DNA of 64,000 bases from Dendrocalamus latiflorus (lineage: Eukaryota > Streptophyta > Magnoliopsida > Poales > Poaceae), in NCBI GenBank assembly GCA_017311315.1, contig CM029647.1, positions 9,877,077-9,941,076 of the forward strand, written 5' to 3'. How positions within the stretch are numbered: the first letter of the stretch is position 1; every line of letters begins with the position of its first letter. The notes under the pieces were generated by a model, which worked only from the letters and a program-made list of their open reading frames with translations, did not search any database and had not been told where the DNA came from. Both the position numbers and the translations under genes were made by a program. This document shows, piece by piece, positions 1-12,088 of the stretch.

Positions 1-989
1 TAGTTGGAGCATCTATGGTGTTCCTGAGAAGCACAGCTCGAACCTTGTCGTGTATGCTTTTTTAAATCTTGGCTGGGTTGGACACACATTGTTAGTCCTG
101 TCACTATTTGGGCTATGTTTCTGTTCTTGTTTGCGACACTTTTGACCGGTTGTTTATTGTTCGTGAGATTTCGCAAACTTCTACACTGGTTGTTGTATAC
201 GTTCATGCACGTAGGTGATGAATGATGAATGCGACAGATGTTCGAAATTGATGCCACTGCTTCTGTGGGGTAGGTGATAATAATTGGCTGGGACTTATCT
301 GGCATTGTTGTGAGATGATGAACTGTATTCTGGGGAGGTAGATGGTTCGGGTAAATTTGTGAGACATCTCTACTCGACATCCTGAAGATCTTATGTTTCT
401 GGTAGGATATGCTACTTGCTACGACAAATATGTTGGTTGATTTGTGGCGGTAGTGGGCGAGTACAGCAACCTGTGGAGCTGATCTCGTCGTGGCCAAGGG
501 ACCAAGTGAGGCGTTCCCCCCCACCACAAAAAAATGCGTCGGCTAAATAAGGGATTCAGATGTGTGTCAAGCGTGTAACTTCGCATGGATGCTCAAGTTT
601 CGAACAAGACATGTACGCGAAAAGTCCCATCCATCACGGAGAACAATGCTGACCTCACCTGTTAAGAGTGACATCAGTTTAAGGCTCTGTTTACAACGCT
701 GAACATAAGATTTGTAAGGAAATTTCGAAGGAATTGAACTGGTTGTTGCAAAATTATAGTAGATTTCGTGCGAAATTCTTACGTAGTAAACAACGTCTCT
801 CCTATACCACATGGGTTGGCTCAACACCATATTTTTGGCATTTTTTGAAGTTAATTCCATTTATCTGAAAAAATGGATATTTGTGCCTGAAGAGACTAGA
901 GAGAAGCTAGCCGTTTCGAGAGCTTCACCACTTGTGCGAGGCGGAAAAACACAGGAACAGAGCCACGACGAAGACGAAGAAGCCAAGAA
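1..989. other. Intergenic, no gene recognised
   Basis: I see no domain, RNA gene or clear transposon end here. The only open frame of note (567-860, minus) has no recognisable motif and no splice context. The sequence is mixed in composition and becomes GC-rich towards 960-1100, where the exon-like segment at 990 begins. Confidence 0.5.
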
Positions 990-1229
990 ATGGGCTCGGC
1001 TTCACTGGCGACGCAGCCTTCTCCGACGGCGTCCCCACCGCAGCTGCCCACCCACAGCAGCCGCGGCCGCCTCCATCCCGCGCCTCTCCTTCACGCTTCC
1101 CATCGCCGATCCAAGCACAGCGGTATCTTCTTATCCCTTCTTTTCTTGATATTTCGTGTTAATTCTAAGACTAAGCTTGTCATAGACAAGCAAAACTGTA
1201 AGGCTAGACCATTCAAGAGAGAAGTTTAA
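990..1229 (+). CDS. Possible orphan first exon or gene fragment, unknown product
   Basis: A GC-rich open frame of 79 codons starts at an ATG at 990, in a segment unlike its AT-rich surroundings. The first 43 or so residues are rich in Ser, Pro, His and Arg with almost no acidic residues, the composition of an organellar transit peptide. A GT at about 1121, followed by a pyrimidine-rich stretch, could be a donor site that ends the exon there. Downstream lie MITEs and no second exon that I can recognise. It may be a broken gene, a captured fragment, or the first exon of a gene whose remainder was displaced. I do not recognise the family, and the reading frame alone is weak evidence. Confidence 0.22.
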   Translation: MGSASLATQPSPTASPPQLPTHSSRGRLHPAPLLHASHRRSKHSGIFLSLLFLIFRVNSKTKLVIDKQNCKARPFKREV

Positions 1230-1324
1230 AGTAGCTCGATACTCAGGTCGCATATCCTGGTATGCTTAGGAATTAGTATTAAGTTGCATGCATCATTAGT
1301 TCACTAAAACATTAAATTGATTTA

Positions 1325-1580
1325 GGGCATCTATCTTAAGCCACCTTAAGATCAACCTTATACATTACAGGGGTGACCTTAAGCAGGTTATAAGCAAAAA
1401 AGGCTTAAGGCTGGTCCTCAAGTTAAAGACCTGGCCATAAACATTAAAATACAATTTTTCTTTATCTGCCGAGTGGGATCGTCTTAAGATCCCTTGGGTT
1501 ATATACACTATGGAGTTTGCCTTAAGGTTTAGATGGGATCCACCTTAAGGCCTCTTATGTTATATACACTATGGATGCCC
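1325..1580. repeat. Tourist-like MITE with TTA target duplication
   Basis: A 256-bp element begins GGGCATCTAT and ends ATGGATGCCC, giving inverted ends, and is flanked on both sides by TTA. It carries internal CTTAAG-rich repeats. TTA duplications and GGG-type ends are typical of PIF/Harbinger-derived Tourist MITEs. It has no coding capacity. Confidence 0.65.
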
Positions 1581-2019
1581 TTATGCTTCAAAACTTCTCT
1601 CACATATTATACTTCAATATTTTCCCTCACATATGGACTCAGATAAGCAATTTACTTATATTTCAAGTAAATAGAACATTTCAACAATCCTCCCTCAATC
1701 TTAAGATGCGAAATAGAATCTATCAGGACTAAGATATGAAATAAAATTAGACTGTAATTATTTTTTTAATTGCTTCAGTCGGATCTTAAATTTAAGAACT
1801 CTTAGATTTGATATTTTATTTAGTTGCATACCTTAAACAGTTCATCGAAAAGTTTAAACTGATGAAAAAAATGGACAACAATTACGATGAGGTGTTACGG
1901 TGCAGTTTTCTTTTAACGGAAAAATTCAACTAAAATCGGGTGTACCTTATATCGGAGCCGTACAATCCTGTAGGGATACGAGCTCTGCCTACTTGTGTTT
2001 ATTTGCATCTGGGAAAGAA
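1581..2019. other. AT-rich intergenic DNA
   Basis: This is AT-rich DNA between two MITEs. I see no open frame, RNA gene or repeat structure worth naming. Confidence 0.5.
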
Positions 2020-2263
2020 GAGCCTGTTTGACAACGGCTGCGGCTTATGGCTTTTGGTTGAAATTTTTGAATTTTGACTGTTTACGGTACAGATTACGGA
2101 GAGATAGATACTCGCTTGCGATTTTGGATGGTACAGATGTTGAGCTTTTAACGTGTACATCGTTTAACTTGTAGACCCTGTCTTGAGAAAATACTCCGTT
2201 TGAAAGTTAGGTACTGTAGCAAAAGCCAAAAACCACTAGCTTCGGAGGAAAAGAACAGGCCCG
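2020..2263. repeat. MITE family C, copy 1
   Basis: The element starts GAGCCTGTTTGAC and ends GAACAGGCCC, giving imperfect inverted ends around the GGGCCTGTT motif common in grass MITEs. The body (GGCTTATGGCTTTTGGTTGA, then a GATTACRGAGAGA block and a TAACTTGTAGACC block) recurs at 15651-15890 in the same orientation, which shows it is a dispersed repeat. I could not find a convincing target-site duplication. It is non-coding. Confidence 0.6.
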
Positions 2264-2546
2264 AAAACTCGTTAGGTAGGTAATTTACAGGCAGGGCGAA
2301 ACAGTGATAGTCCCAGTGTAGTGATAAGGCGCAGGAAGCATTTTGCAATGTTTCCTGGCAGAGAGGGGGAAGAGCCACGGGGTAATGAGAGACATCAGGA
2401 TTCACCGAGTCGAGGAAGACCACAGGAAGTCAGAAAGGCAGGGAAACTGGGAAAGGCCTATCAAGACAACTGAAAAGACATTCTTTCTATTAAATTAACT
2501 CCCCGGTTTCCTTTTGCATTCCATCGTAATGTACTTTGGCTACCTA

Positions 2547-2884
2547 GCCCCGCTCATTTCCATCTAAACTTTTGACTTCGAACTTTTTTTTTTATTATTC
2601 TTAAATTTCGTTTTTTAATCTTTTTTTAGCTTTTTTGTCGGTTCTTTTTTTCTCGTATTCATTTACATTGTCTGTGATGGGTTAATATGTTTTTCATTTT
2701 TAATTTTTTTAAAATTTAGTTACGCCAAATAAGCCTCCAACGGCTATGGTATGATTTCAGTCAGTTAAATTTTTTTAAATTTAATTATGCTAAATAAGCC
2801 TCTGTCAGCTACAGTGTTTTTTTCAGCCAGCTACAGTGTTTTCAGCCATAAGCCATGAGCTTTTAAGCCCAACTGATCACCACC
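2547..2884 (-). repeat. MITE family A, copy 1 (reverse)
   Basis: The right end (CATAAGCCATGAGC, then GATCACCACC followed by TTA) matches the copies at 18320, 34212, 48902 and 63264. Inside it, an AT-rich block ending AAATAAGCCTC is present twice (about 2700-2745 and 2765-2805), so this copy carries an internal duplication that makes it longer than its relatives. The left end near 2547 is poorly preserved. It is non-coding and probably Tourist-like. Confidence 0.6.
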
Positions 2885-2935
2885 TTAAATAGGTTAAATG
2901 GGTTGGGTTTTTGATTGGATTGGCCTTGGTTGAAT

Positions 2936-3077
2936 GAAAATAGGTTAAAAGAATAAATGCGTTGGATTGCCTTATAGAAAAGGTTGGGTCGAGTTATAAT
3001 GGAAATGAAAATGGGTTAAAAGAACGAATGTATTGGGTTGCCTCATAGAAAGAGTTGGGTAAGGTTGTAATGGGTTC
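2936..3077. repeat. 71-bp direct duplication
   Basis: Two consecutive copies of a segment of about 71 bp start at 2936 and 3007 (GAAAATRGGTTAAAAGAA, then GGTTGCCTYATAGAAA). They differ by scattered substitutions. The duplication abuts the satellite-like array that begins at 3188. Confidence 0.55.
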
Positions 3078-3187
3078 TAAAATTTATGGTTAAAATAGGA
3101 TTGAGAACAAGTTCAACCCGTGGTGTTACGATATGGCTCACCCGTGGGTTGGCTCCACTCATAGGGTCCATCTAATCATTTAGATAT

Positions 3188-3758
3188 AATAATTTACATA
3201 AAATAACATCTCTATACTTAAAATTATCTGTAGTAAATTTCAAAAAAAATTGTAAAACTTTTTATAGTGTGAACGCGAGTTATGAAATTTAAATACCAAA
3301 CTTTTTCAAAAGTTTTCTATAAAAGTTTGTTGGTACCATATATGTATCTGGACCTAACAATATGCACAAATTAGTGTCTCTGTATCCTAAATCATCTATA
3401 GTAAATTTCAGACAATTTTGTGAAATTTTTATAGTGTGAACACGAGTTAAAAATTTCAAATACCGATCATTTTAAATATATATAAAAAGCTTGTAGGTTC
3501 CACCTATGTGCGCGGGCCTAATAATTTGCACAAAGTGGTATCTCCATACCTGAAATTATCTATAATAAATTTAAGAAAATTTTATAAAATTTTTATAGTG
3601 TGAACACAAGTTATAAATTTTAAATACCAAACTTTTTTAAAAGTTTCCTATAAAGGCCTGTTGACTTCACCTTTATGTGTGAGCCTAAAAATTTGCATAA
3701 AGTAGTGTCTTGACATTCTAAATTATCTTTAGTAAATTTCAGGCAATTTCGTGAAAGA
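3188..3758. repeat. Satellite-like tandem array, period about 165 bp, 3.4 copies
   Basis: Repeat units start at 3188, 3356, 3520 and 3687, giving periods of 168, 164 and 167 bp. Each holds an ordered set of blocks: ATTTGCACAAAGT-like, AAATTATCTATAGTAAATTT, TTTTTATAGTGTGAACACGAG and TTAAATACCAAAC. Copies are diverged, perhaps 75-85% identical by eye. The length is close to plant centromeric and nucleosomal units, but I do not recognise the family. It is AT-rich and non-coding. Confidence 0.75.
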
Positions 3759-3900
3759 TGGCCAAAATCCCTTCAGCGCGTGCTGCCCAAAAATGATAAG
3801 ACGGCCTCTGTCTTCATCTTCCAGGAGTGTTGTTTTCTGAATGCTGGCTGCATTATCTATGTAGGCCCTAAGCCCCTAACCATGCACAACTCATACAGGC

Positions 3901-4084
3901 AGGGGCGGAGGGAGAGGGCGTTGGCAGGGCCATGCCCTCTCATGCTTTCGCAAATTTATTTATGCTGTGGCCCTGTATATTTTAAGGAATTTATTATTGT
4001 TAGTGTTACTTAGCCCCACATCAAATGTAATTACAATGTACGATTTATTTAACCCCTCATTTCTAAATCCTGACTCCGCCCCCT
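3901..4084. repeat. Short MITE with CCGCCCC inverted ends
   Basis: The left end AGGGGCGGAG and the right end CTCCGCCCCCT are inverted repeats enclosing about 180 bp. Imperfect TACAG direct repeats flank it. Ends of this type are common on small non-autonomous grass DNA transposons. No coding potential is present. Confidence 0.5.
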
Positions 4085-4783
4085 ACTTACAGGTGGCATG
4101 AAAAAAGGCACCAGGCAGGCAGGCACTAGTTTATACACTGTCTTCAACCTGGCAGATATAGATAATGTGCAGGAAGTGGCTACTTATCCAACTGGAAAAT
4201 TAGCTTGTCTATGCTCCTGAAAATGACTAATTGAATATACGAACAGTTTCTGAAAAATGCTGGATGGACAAGAAATCTACCAGAAGCAATTGGATTTAGA
4301 ACAACAATTCTATCAGTGCACCAGGTTAAAATCAACATAGCTGAAGTTTATGTGGCAGGGGCAAATACAATGAATAGAAGTATCTACAGCAGGGAACGAT
4401 GAACCACAAAAATCAGCTATATTTCCCAACCATACTAACCTCGAAAAGGTCAAACTCAAGGAGAACTGAAAGTGAGTACAAGGTGCCTACAAAAATATTC
4501 AACTTCTGGACAACGAAGAGATTCGTATTACAACAATTTCGGTTTGTAACTGTACCAACAGAATTTCCAGCACCAAGTGTTTAATATGTACTGCATTCAC
4601 TACAAGTGCGTTTTGCACAATTACACGTATTCGTACAAAAAATACATGGTACAGTAATCAAACACAATGAAGCAGCTAATGCTATCTAGCAACAGGACTA
4701 GCTTAACAACAGGTGAAACTGACCACATGGAACAAGAACTTGTACATATCCATCGAACAAAAGGAAAAAGGCTGACCTGCGTA
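4085..4783 (-). other. 3' flank and probable 3' UTR of the NLP gene
   Basis: This stretch lies just downstream of the NLP stop codon on the minus strand. It probably holds its 3' UTR and polyadenylation region. No separate gene is visible; the open frames here run opposite to the gene and have no recognisable motif. Confidence 0.45.
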
Positions 4784-7700
4784 TCAACCAGAGCTTCCAC
4801 AAGAACTACCAAGGTGTGCCACAACATCGCTAACCAATAGCCTGATGATATGGCTACCAGAATGCCGGGAGATCTCCATGCATTCTTCCAAGTCTGCATT
4901 ACACGCCAACTTCACCCACTCATGATCATCATCAAGATACTTGATATCGAACATGCCAACATCCATCATCAGCCTTTTTGTTACTTCATCTTTCAATACA
5001 CTAACACTGCCAGAACATGGGAAGCGGAACCTTACAATGTCTTCCTTAAAACTCGCCTTTATTGTTACGGTCCCTGAATTTTGGACCAGCACCAAATTGC
5101 TGGGAGGGGCTAATATTGGTTGGTCAACTGCTGAAGTGAAGAGATTCTTCAAATCTTTGGAACTACCAGAATCCTCAATGAGCATCCTGGAAAGTGGTAG
5201 CTCTGGTTCTTGGAAAGGCTCTTTTGTGAACACCTCCGGATTTGGTTGTGGTTCCAAGAATGTTGAAGCAATTGGCTCGCAAACGAATGTCTGGTTTGCA
5301 GGACTTCCCTGGCACGAGCCCTCTGAAGTATGTGAATTTATACTGACTTCTCCAGATGAGCTTCTCGAGTGAGAAGCTTTGTCTGCTTCAAGCTGGACAT
5401 TGTTGTTATTGTCTATAAATCCTTGCTGGGACATGAGTATACCAAAGTGGCTATCATTTTCTAGTGACTTTTGCAAAGATGAATCTTTGTCACCGCCAAC
5501 AGCAGGATTTGAAAGTTCTGCAACTTTACTTTGACTTGCTTTCTCTATATTGAGAGAATCTGATGAAGGGCCAACAGGAATAGGAAGTGGACCTCTGATA
5601 GATGTGAGATTAAATGCCGCGTCTGAGCCTTGAACAGACTCAATTACCTGCTTTAATTTCGAGAGAGACCGGTTGACCTTGTTGATTTTTCGAGATGGCC
5701 AACGAGAAATCCCATGTTGCCTGCAGATGCGCTTCATGGTTGTGGGACACACTGTGAAAGTGTCAAATAGAGAAATATAATTTAGTTAATGCCAATAGTA
5801 TTCAATAGTCAACCCCCCCCTACACTGCTATCATCATTGCATGATTCAGTGTTATATGCATCTACTCCCTCTTTTAGATTCAGAAGGCAATGAGTGAAAG
5901 AAGTCGATAGCAAAAAGTTTTACAAAATAAACAAAGCCGTCCCACAACATGCACCATCATGATTCTGCACAAACCCAGAGAAGGCCTCTAGGCAAAATAA
6001 ATATGGCGATCATTGAGCAAATATATACAACTTTGTTTCCTTTAGAGAATGACAGCAAGCAAATCTGATTGGGGCCACTGGCGACCCAATGAAGGCAGGT
6101 ATATCAACAGAATTTTTTTGTTATGTTCTTTCTACATACATCACAACTAAATTCCTCATTATTTCCACTTTAACCAACCATTTCATGACGTATGACTATA
6201 TGACTAATAATCCTTTTCATAATATTCTATGTCTGATGTCAGAAATATTCTTTTTCATACAGTATGAGCCTGTGCCTTAATCATGTCAAACATTAAAAAT
6301 CAAACTTGCCTCCCTAGAGAACTCCACATCTTTTCCATAAATATCCTTCCTGGATGAACAACACTGCATTGCTAATCACATGTACAAATCCATAGCACAG
6401 CATTTGCTAGTTTGTGCAGAAGACAACACATTGATTGATCCTACTGCATATATATATGTGTATGAATGCATCCTGAACTATATAACATACGTGGTTCAAG
6501 TTTACATAGACACGAGGAATATGCAATAGTAGATCTAGTTTCAATATCAAAGACAATATATTACAACAAGTCATTATCCTTCATTCCTTCTCTCACCAAG
6601 TTACTCTATTCAACACAAACCGATATGAGATATGAACTACAAAGAGCACCAGCATCTTAGGACAATAGCCATACAACATGCTTCATATGAACAGCTCATA
6701 TGTTGTTAAAAACAATTTTTCCTACCCTGCCATGATGTGTTTCAATGCTAAATGGGACAATTGCCATTTCTCCTAATCAATTCCTTCCAATTCCAAAATC
6801 CAAATACCTCTTCACTGACCCTACCTTCTGCAACTCTAGATTTCAACAAGAATAAGTGCTGCTTATATCTGTGAAGAACGTAGGCACGGTGTCATAACAC
6901 CATGAAACTGAAACTGAAACTAAAACCCAAATGTAAACTACACCAAAATGGTATTTTCAGAATAAGTAGAATGACACAGACATGCATGCAACATAGAAGC
7001 TCAAATCTGCATTCCGCATCATAAATTCGAAATTTTAGCCCTAAACCAAATAAAAACACATCAGGTTACCAATTCGAAATTTCATTGTCGTGTATACTAG
7101 ACAGGACTAGGTTGTCAAATTACAGATGAGTTGAATGTGGCCATCTTAAGAGTAGTTAAGCAATCATAAAGAGTGGGACACAAAAGCAGAGGAATTGTAA
7201 ACTTAAATATTAGAAGCGTACCACCAAGGCTTTTTGCTGCATTTTTCAGGCTTCCAGAAAAGTATTGCTGAAGAACTTCTAAACTGATTGTTTTTTCAGC
7301 TTTTCCCCGTCTCCTTTCAGGGTTTTTTTTGTTTTTGTGAAGCAATGAAGAATCAGAAGCACCGCTACCATTTGGTCTGGAGACAGATGTGCCATTGTTT
7401 TGAGAGTTATCATCAGCCAGCAAACATCTCTCAGAAACTTTGATATTCCCTTTATTGAACTCGTGGACTCCTCCGTGTGTATCGCCTTCAGGTGATTCAC
7501 GAAAGCAACCTTCAGAGTTCTCAAAATGCACATTTGTCTTGAAATCTTCATTTTCAATTATTAGCACATTACTAATTTGAAGAGAAGCTTCATTCGAGTC
7601 TGGATTGTCAACTACCTTTAGACTACGAAGACACTGCTTCATCAGAGCTAATATAGACTCCAACAAAGCGTTTTGATCATCTTCGTCTCTACAACTGGGT

Positions 7701-10483
7701 GGAAGGAAAAACTCTAATATGTAATCATCGTTTCCAGTATAAGAACTTTGCAAACATATTGCAAAGCAGCCAGCCAATCCAAACATACGAGCATAGTGTA
7801 CAAGGGGATACTCCAATTTACAGAACTGACTGATATCTTTTGAAAAGCAAGGCCTGCGATAGATAAATGCCTTCCCAGAAACTCCTTGTCCCTTCTGTAG
7901 GTGATGTTCTACACAGGCATCTCTAAATCCCCACATATGAGCATCAACAACATGAAATGCCACATCACTGGTTGACATGCAGACCTCCCCCATGCAACTT
8001 CCATCAAAGCTCAGGCAACTCTTCTTCACACCACCACCATGTGCCAATACACTTCGATACTTGCAAGGAACCCAGGTTTGTGCTAAAGGAAGCTTGTGCT
8101 CTTCACATACAACTGTCAGGATCTCCAGTATCTCAACCAGAGCAGATTGACGGCCTTCATTACATATCTGAATACACAAGAAATAGGCAAAAACATAAAT
8201 AACCCCCATAGTACAAACAGGAAAAGTTATTCATCCAGACTGCTTGAATGCTCACCTGGACATTTGGATGGTCCAATATCTCAGTGCTTTTAAGATTTAC
8301 CGCCTGCAGATAGCACAAAAAAATATTACTAAAACATAAAAGACGTAAGGGTTCAACAAAATATATGCTACATGTGGTTGCTACAGCTGGTGGTTAAGGA
8401 TAAAATATTATAATGTCCACATATCCAAGCAGTATCACCTGAATGTTCATGTGACATCAAAGAAGCATACAAGGCAAAGAAAAGACTTACCTCAAGAGCT
8501 TTGCAGACTTTATCGACCTCACAGGCATAGTTTATCTTCTTCGATGTCATTATAAGTTCAACAACGGCAATACATGATTGAACAGAAGGATCAAACACAG
8601 GCAGGGCAACAGTACCATGAACATTGTAACTGATCGCATGGTTAAGGCGTGGGTACTCAGTACTGCTATAATACTGCACATTTGGTGTCCACTCAGGCAC
8701 CTTTTGCTTGTACACACGCCCAGGTAGCCCCAGCTCTATGGCATTATCTCCATCTACTGAGAACATGTACATCATGGATACAGCCCTGTACTGAAGTAGC
8801 CCAATGCTCTGGTGATCAAGTACGAAGGGTTGCCCTGACGTGGTAAGCACATAGCGGTCTCCATTCTTAACTGGTGCCCAAACCTGGACCAACAGATGTT
8901 GATCTGTGGACTCCTTGAAGTACCTGAGAGCTTGTGTAAGCCTCCCCTTGAACAAGCAAGCGCTGTCCGTGCTATCATCATCAAGAGATAGGTGAAACTG
9001 CCATTTGCTGTTAATCTGTTCGACTCTCTTACTTGTTGTGTCTGAATTCCCTAGATAACAGAAGAGAATTCAATAACGTAAGGGAAAAAAAAAGGCTAAG
9101 AACATATATAAGAAAGGAATACCGTTGCCAATTAAATGAACAATAAGTTTTGCTATGCCTGACCATTCAGTCTAAAACCAAGCGTTCATGTGACAAGCAA
9201 ATCCCTATCTCAAGAAGGACAAATTATGTTTCTTAAAGCCATCAAGTTTATTAACTGCAATGGAACAATACTTTCAATGAAGTTAAGCAAATCAACAGTG
9301 CCACACATTCCATCATCAATTCAAGACCATTTCTTGAAACACCAACAAATGAAATGGAGAAGTCCTAGCTTATTCAGCACATAAGTAAAGTTCATCTCAT
9401 TGTCCCGATTTTAAATACTATAATATAATGAGACAAAGCAAGGCGTTATCCAACTGCTTCAACTTTGAATACAATCTAGTACTATCCATGGCGTCACAAC
9501 CCACCACTAAATCTAGTAAATTACCCAAGCTTACTTTGGAGGCACCACAACACCAATAATAAGGGATACCGCAAAAAGTAGAGCATGCATTGGATAAAGT
9601 AAATGACTCAGGCAACAATAGCGCAAGAAAATGGCCTCTTTTTGTATGCACAGTTCATTAGCAAATACTCCTCCTATCTCCTAGTGGAATCCAATTAGCC
9701 ATCAGCCAATCTTAGCAATCATTTGCATTGAAAACCACGCATTACCCCCACCAAGTCAGACAGAAAGCACACTAATTAAACAAGGCAAGTATATCATTGC
9801 AACAAAGATAACTTTACACCATGTTATCCATCTTCTTGCAGTAGCAAGTACAAATTTTCTATTTCCTCCCAAAATCGACAAGTCAAATCTTATGCAAACC
9901 AAGAAGCATGCCAAAAGAAGGCAAAAAGGTCAAACACAAAGCTCGGAAACTTCATGGATCGTACAGCAAAGATAAGGTTAGCGTCCTAACGACAATAATA
10001 ACAGCGAGATGCCAACTGCCCCTCTGTTCCGGCTTTGGAACAGAAAGATTCCAAGGAACCAATCGATAAGCCAAACCAAAGATAAGAACACAATCACAAA
10101 CCTCCCTAAACGTATCGCTTCTCCTATAATCGTTTCAAAACGTACGATCCAACAGGAGAAAAAACGAAGCAAGGAGGACAGTCCAACTAAGCCCAAGAAG
10201 GCTAACCGGAGCGGGTTCGGTGGACCTCCGCGACGACAGCCTCGGGCGAAGCCACGGCGGGGGCGAGCCCCACCTCGAGCGGGAGCAGCTGGCGGTCGTC
10301 GAAGAGCCATAGCGGGGAGGGCGGCGTGAGCCACGACGAGGAGGCCGCGGGAAGCGACGGCAGCGGCAGCGACGGGGAGACGGAGGAGAAGAGCAGCGAC
10401 GTGGTGGGCGAGTCGAACGGCCAGACGTCGCCCCCGCCTGCGGCGGCTGCGGCAGAGGAGGAGGGGTCGAGATCCATGCCCAC
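4784..10483 (-). CDS. NLP3: NIN-like protein (RWP-RK/PB1 nitrate-response transcription factor), five coding exons
   Basis: NLP proteins are nuclear factors that bind nitrate-responsive cis elements and drive primary nitrate response genes. Coding exons on the minus strand are 10483-10207, 9050-8491, 8303-8256, 8167-7222 and 5751-4784; all introns are GT-AG and phases join to 932 residues. Residues about 150-400 form the conserved NLP N-terminal GAF-like nitrate-sensing region. The RWP-RK domain spans about 587-645 and is split by the last intron, with RWPSRK at 627-632. A PB1 domain covers about 837-919 (acidic patch YLDDDHEW). The rice NLP3 N-terminus (WPFDS, then TTSLLFSSV) and C-terminus (CGSSG) are recognisable. 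Length is close to that of rice NLP3 as I recall it. The ATG at 10483 fits the family start; the one at 10477 is an alternative. The frame looks intact and functional. Calling it the NLP3 ortholog is inferred from similarity and probable synteny. Confidence 0.95.
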
Positions 10484-10850
10484 GTATCCCCCCGACTACA
10501 CTCAGGCTGCGCTGCGGCGGCGGCGGCGGCGGAAGAGGAGGAGGCGACGAGACGGGGAGAGGAGGGGGGGTAGGGGGAGCTGGGGTGCCATATGGGGAAG
10601 GGGGCGGGGGGATCGAATGTGGCGGGTAGTGGGCCAGAATAAGATAATTATGGCGTGGACAAGTGGGAGATCCGCTGAGGCACCTCGCTGCCCATGGTAT
10701 CCCTGTTGCCTCCCCCCTCGCTCATCACGGATGGAATCACATTGGCAACGTTGAAGCTGGTGATGGCTGTCCGGCTGGCTGATGATGGCGTGGCTGTCGG
10801 AATCTATGTGGATCGATGGGCGGGCATGATAGAATGGTCGTACCAATAAT
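10484..10850 (-). promoter_or_regulatory. NLP 5' leader and proximal promoter region
   Basis: The region directly upstream of the NLP start codon is GC-rich and carries a run of about seven GCC triplets (10513-10533 on the plus strand as CGG), typical of cereal 5' leaders. An arginine-rich open frame on the minus strand (10502-10846) crosses this leader but has no family features and is probably untranslated sequence. I could not place a TATA box or transcription start with confidence. Confidence 0.4.
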
Positions 10851-11649
10851 TTTAGTATATATCTAACACTGTATATGTATTAATTTCTGTTCTTTTCTAT
10901 TTAAAAAATTAAAAGTCAATAAAACATCTAATTTTTTAGCGGTTTCTCTACTCCTCTCGCTATCATCTTACTCTAGGGGTAAGGCAGGGGTCACAAGGTG
11001 CATCACGTACCTCACTCCTCTCACTTCCATCACACACACATATTTCTCTATCACTTTTTTACCGCTCATCTTCTCCTTTTCTTTTCTATCAGTGTCAAGA
11101 AACCACGAGAAAAATGCTTTTTGTTCTGTGGGCTGTGATGTTGTCAAAAAGTTCCGTTTCTGTGGGATGCAGAGTATAAAAAAAAGCACAAATGCAATTG
11201 CTATTTCCGTGGCAACCATAGTTAGTAAAACATCCATTGTAATTCTTTTTTATAAACTAGTTACATATCTGTGCGTTGCAACAGAACTCATTGAATATAT
11301 AGAGGATTGTGTTATAGAAGAGAGTTACTCTAATTAATTGGTAAATGAAGAATGGTGAGAAATTAAGAGAATAGAGTGATTGAAGGAGAATGCACCTACA
11401 ACCACCAACTCATTCTTTTATAATAGTAAAGAAAAGAAGCAAGTGGCTTGTAGTCTCAATTTACTGCACGACATATAAAATGGCCTAAATAAATGTAGTG
11501 TAGATGCTTTTAGAAAAATATTAGACAAATATTGACATGGTAACAATACAAGTGTGTGCTCTAGTTATATACAATAGTATCACGATGCATCTAGAAACCG
11601 TGAGCACTATCTGACTCATAGCACCCAGATAAAAACAACATAGTTTGTT
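10851..11649. other. Intergenic, AT-rich, no gene recognised
   Basis: Sequence upstream of the NLP gene. It holds low-complexity CA-rich and T-rich tracts and short random open frames. I see no gene, RNA or transposon ends. Confidence 0.45.
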
Positions 11650-12088
11650 GTAAAAGGAAAGGATAGCAGCATAGTTAATTTGCCACGTAACACATATTAG
11701 TAAGATAAACAAAGCGATTTTACTATATTATACTAAACACGATAACCATGCAACACTGCATCATACGAACCTATCGTCACTAGATACAACCTAGCGGAAA
11801 AAACTAATAAAATAATACCCTCTCGATGCACTCCACCATGTCCGTAGCGTAATCATCACATCCGAGAGGGACAATGCGAGGATAGTAACATAGTTAATTT
11901 GTCGTGTAACACATATAGTAAAATAAGTAAAAACATTTTAACTATATTATATTGAATATTGTGATCATACAGCACTACATTCTATAAAACCGCCGCCACC
12001 TGGTACAACTCCGCGTAAAAACCAATACAATAATAGCCCGGCCGCACTCCTCCACGATGATGGACGTAGGAAACAAAGGTCGTCGCAC
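11650..12088. repeat. Direct duplication of about 219 bp
   Basis: Two adjacent copies with a period of 219 bp: CATAGTTAATTTG occurs at 11670 and 11889, ACTATATTATA follows in both, and CACTCC with a GTAGCGTA/GTAGG block ends both near 11850 and 12070. Copies are clearly diverged. No inverted ends, primer site or coding sequence is visible, so I call it a tandem duplication and not a small LTR element. Confidence 0.6.

Noticed and set aside
10326..10754. 142-codon plus-strand frame opposite the NLP first exon
   Set aside because: It is antisense to the NLP coding start and leader, and low-complexity Arg/Gly/Glu.
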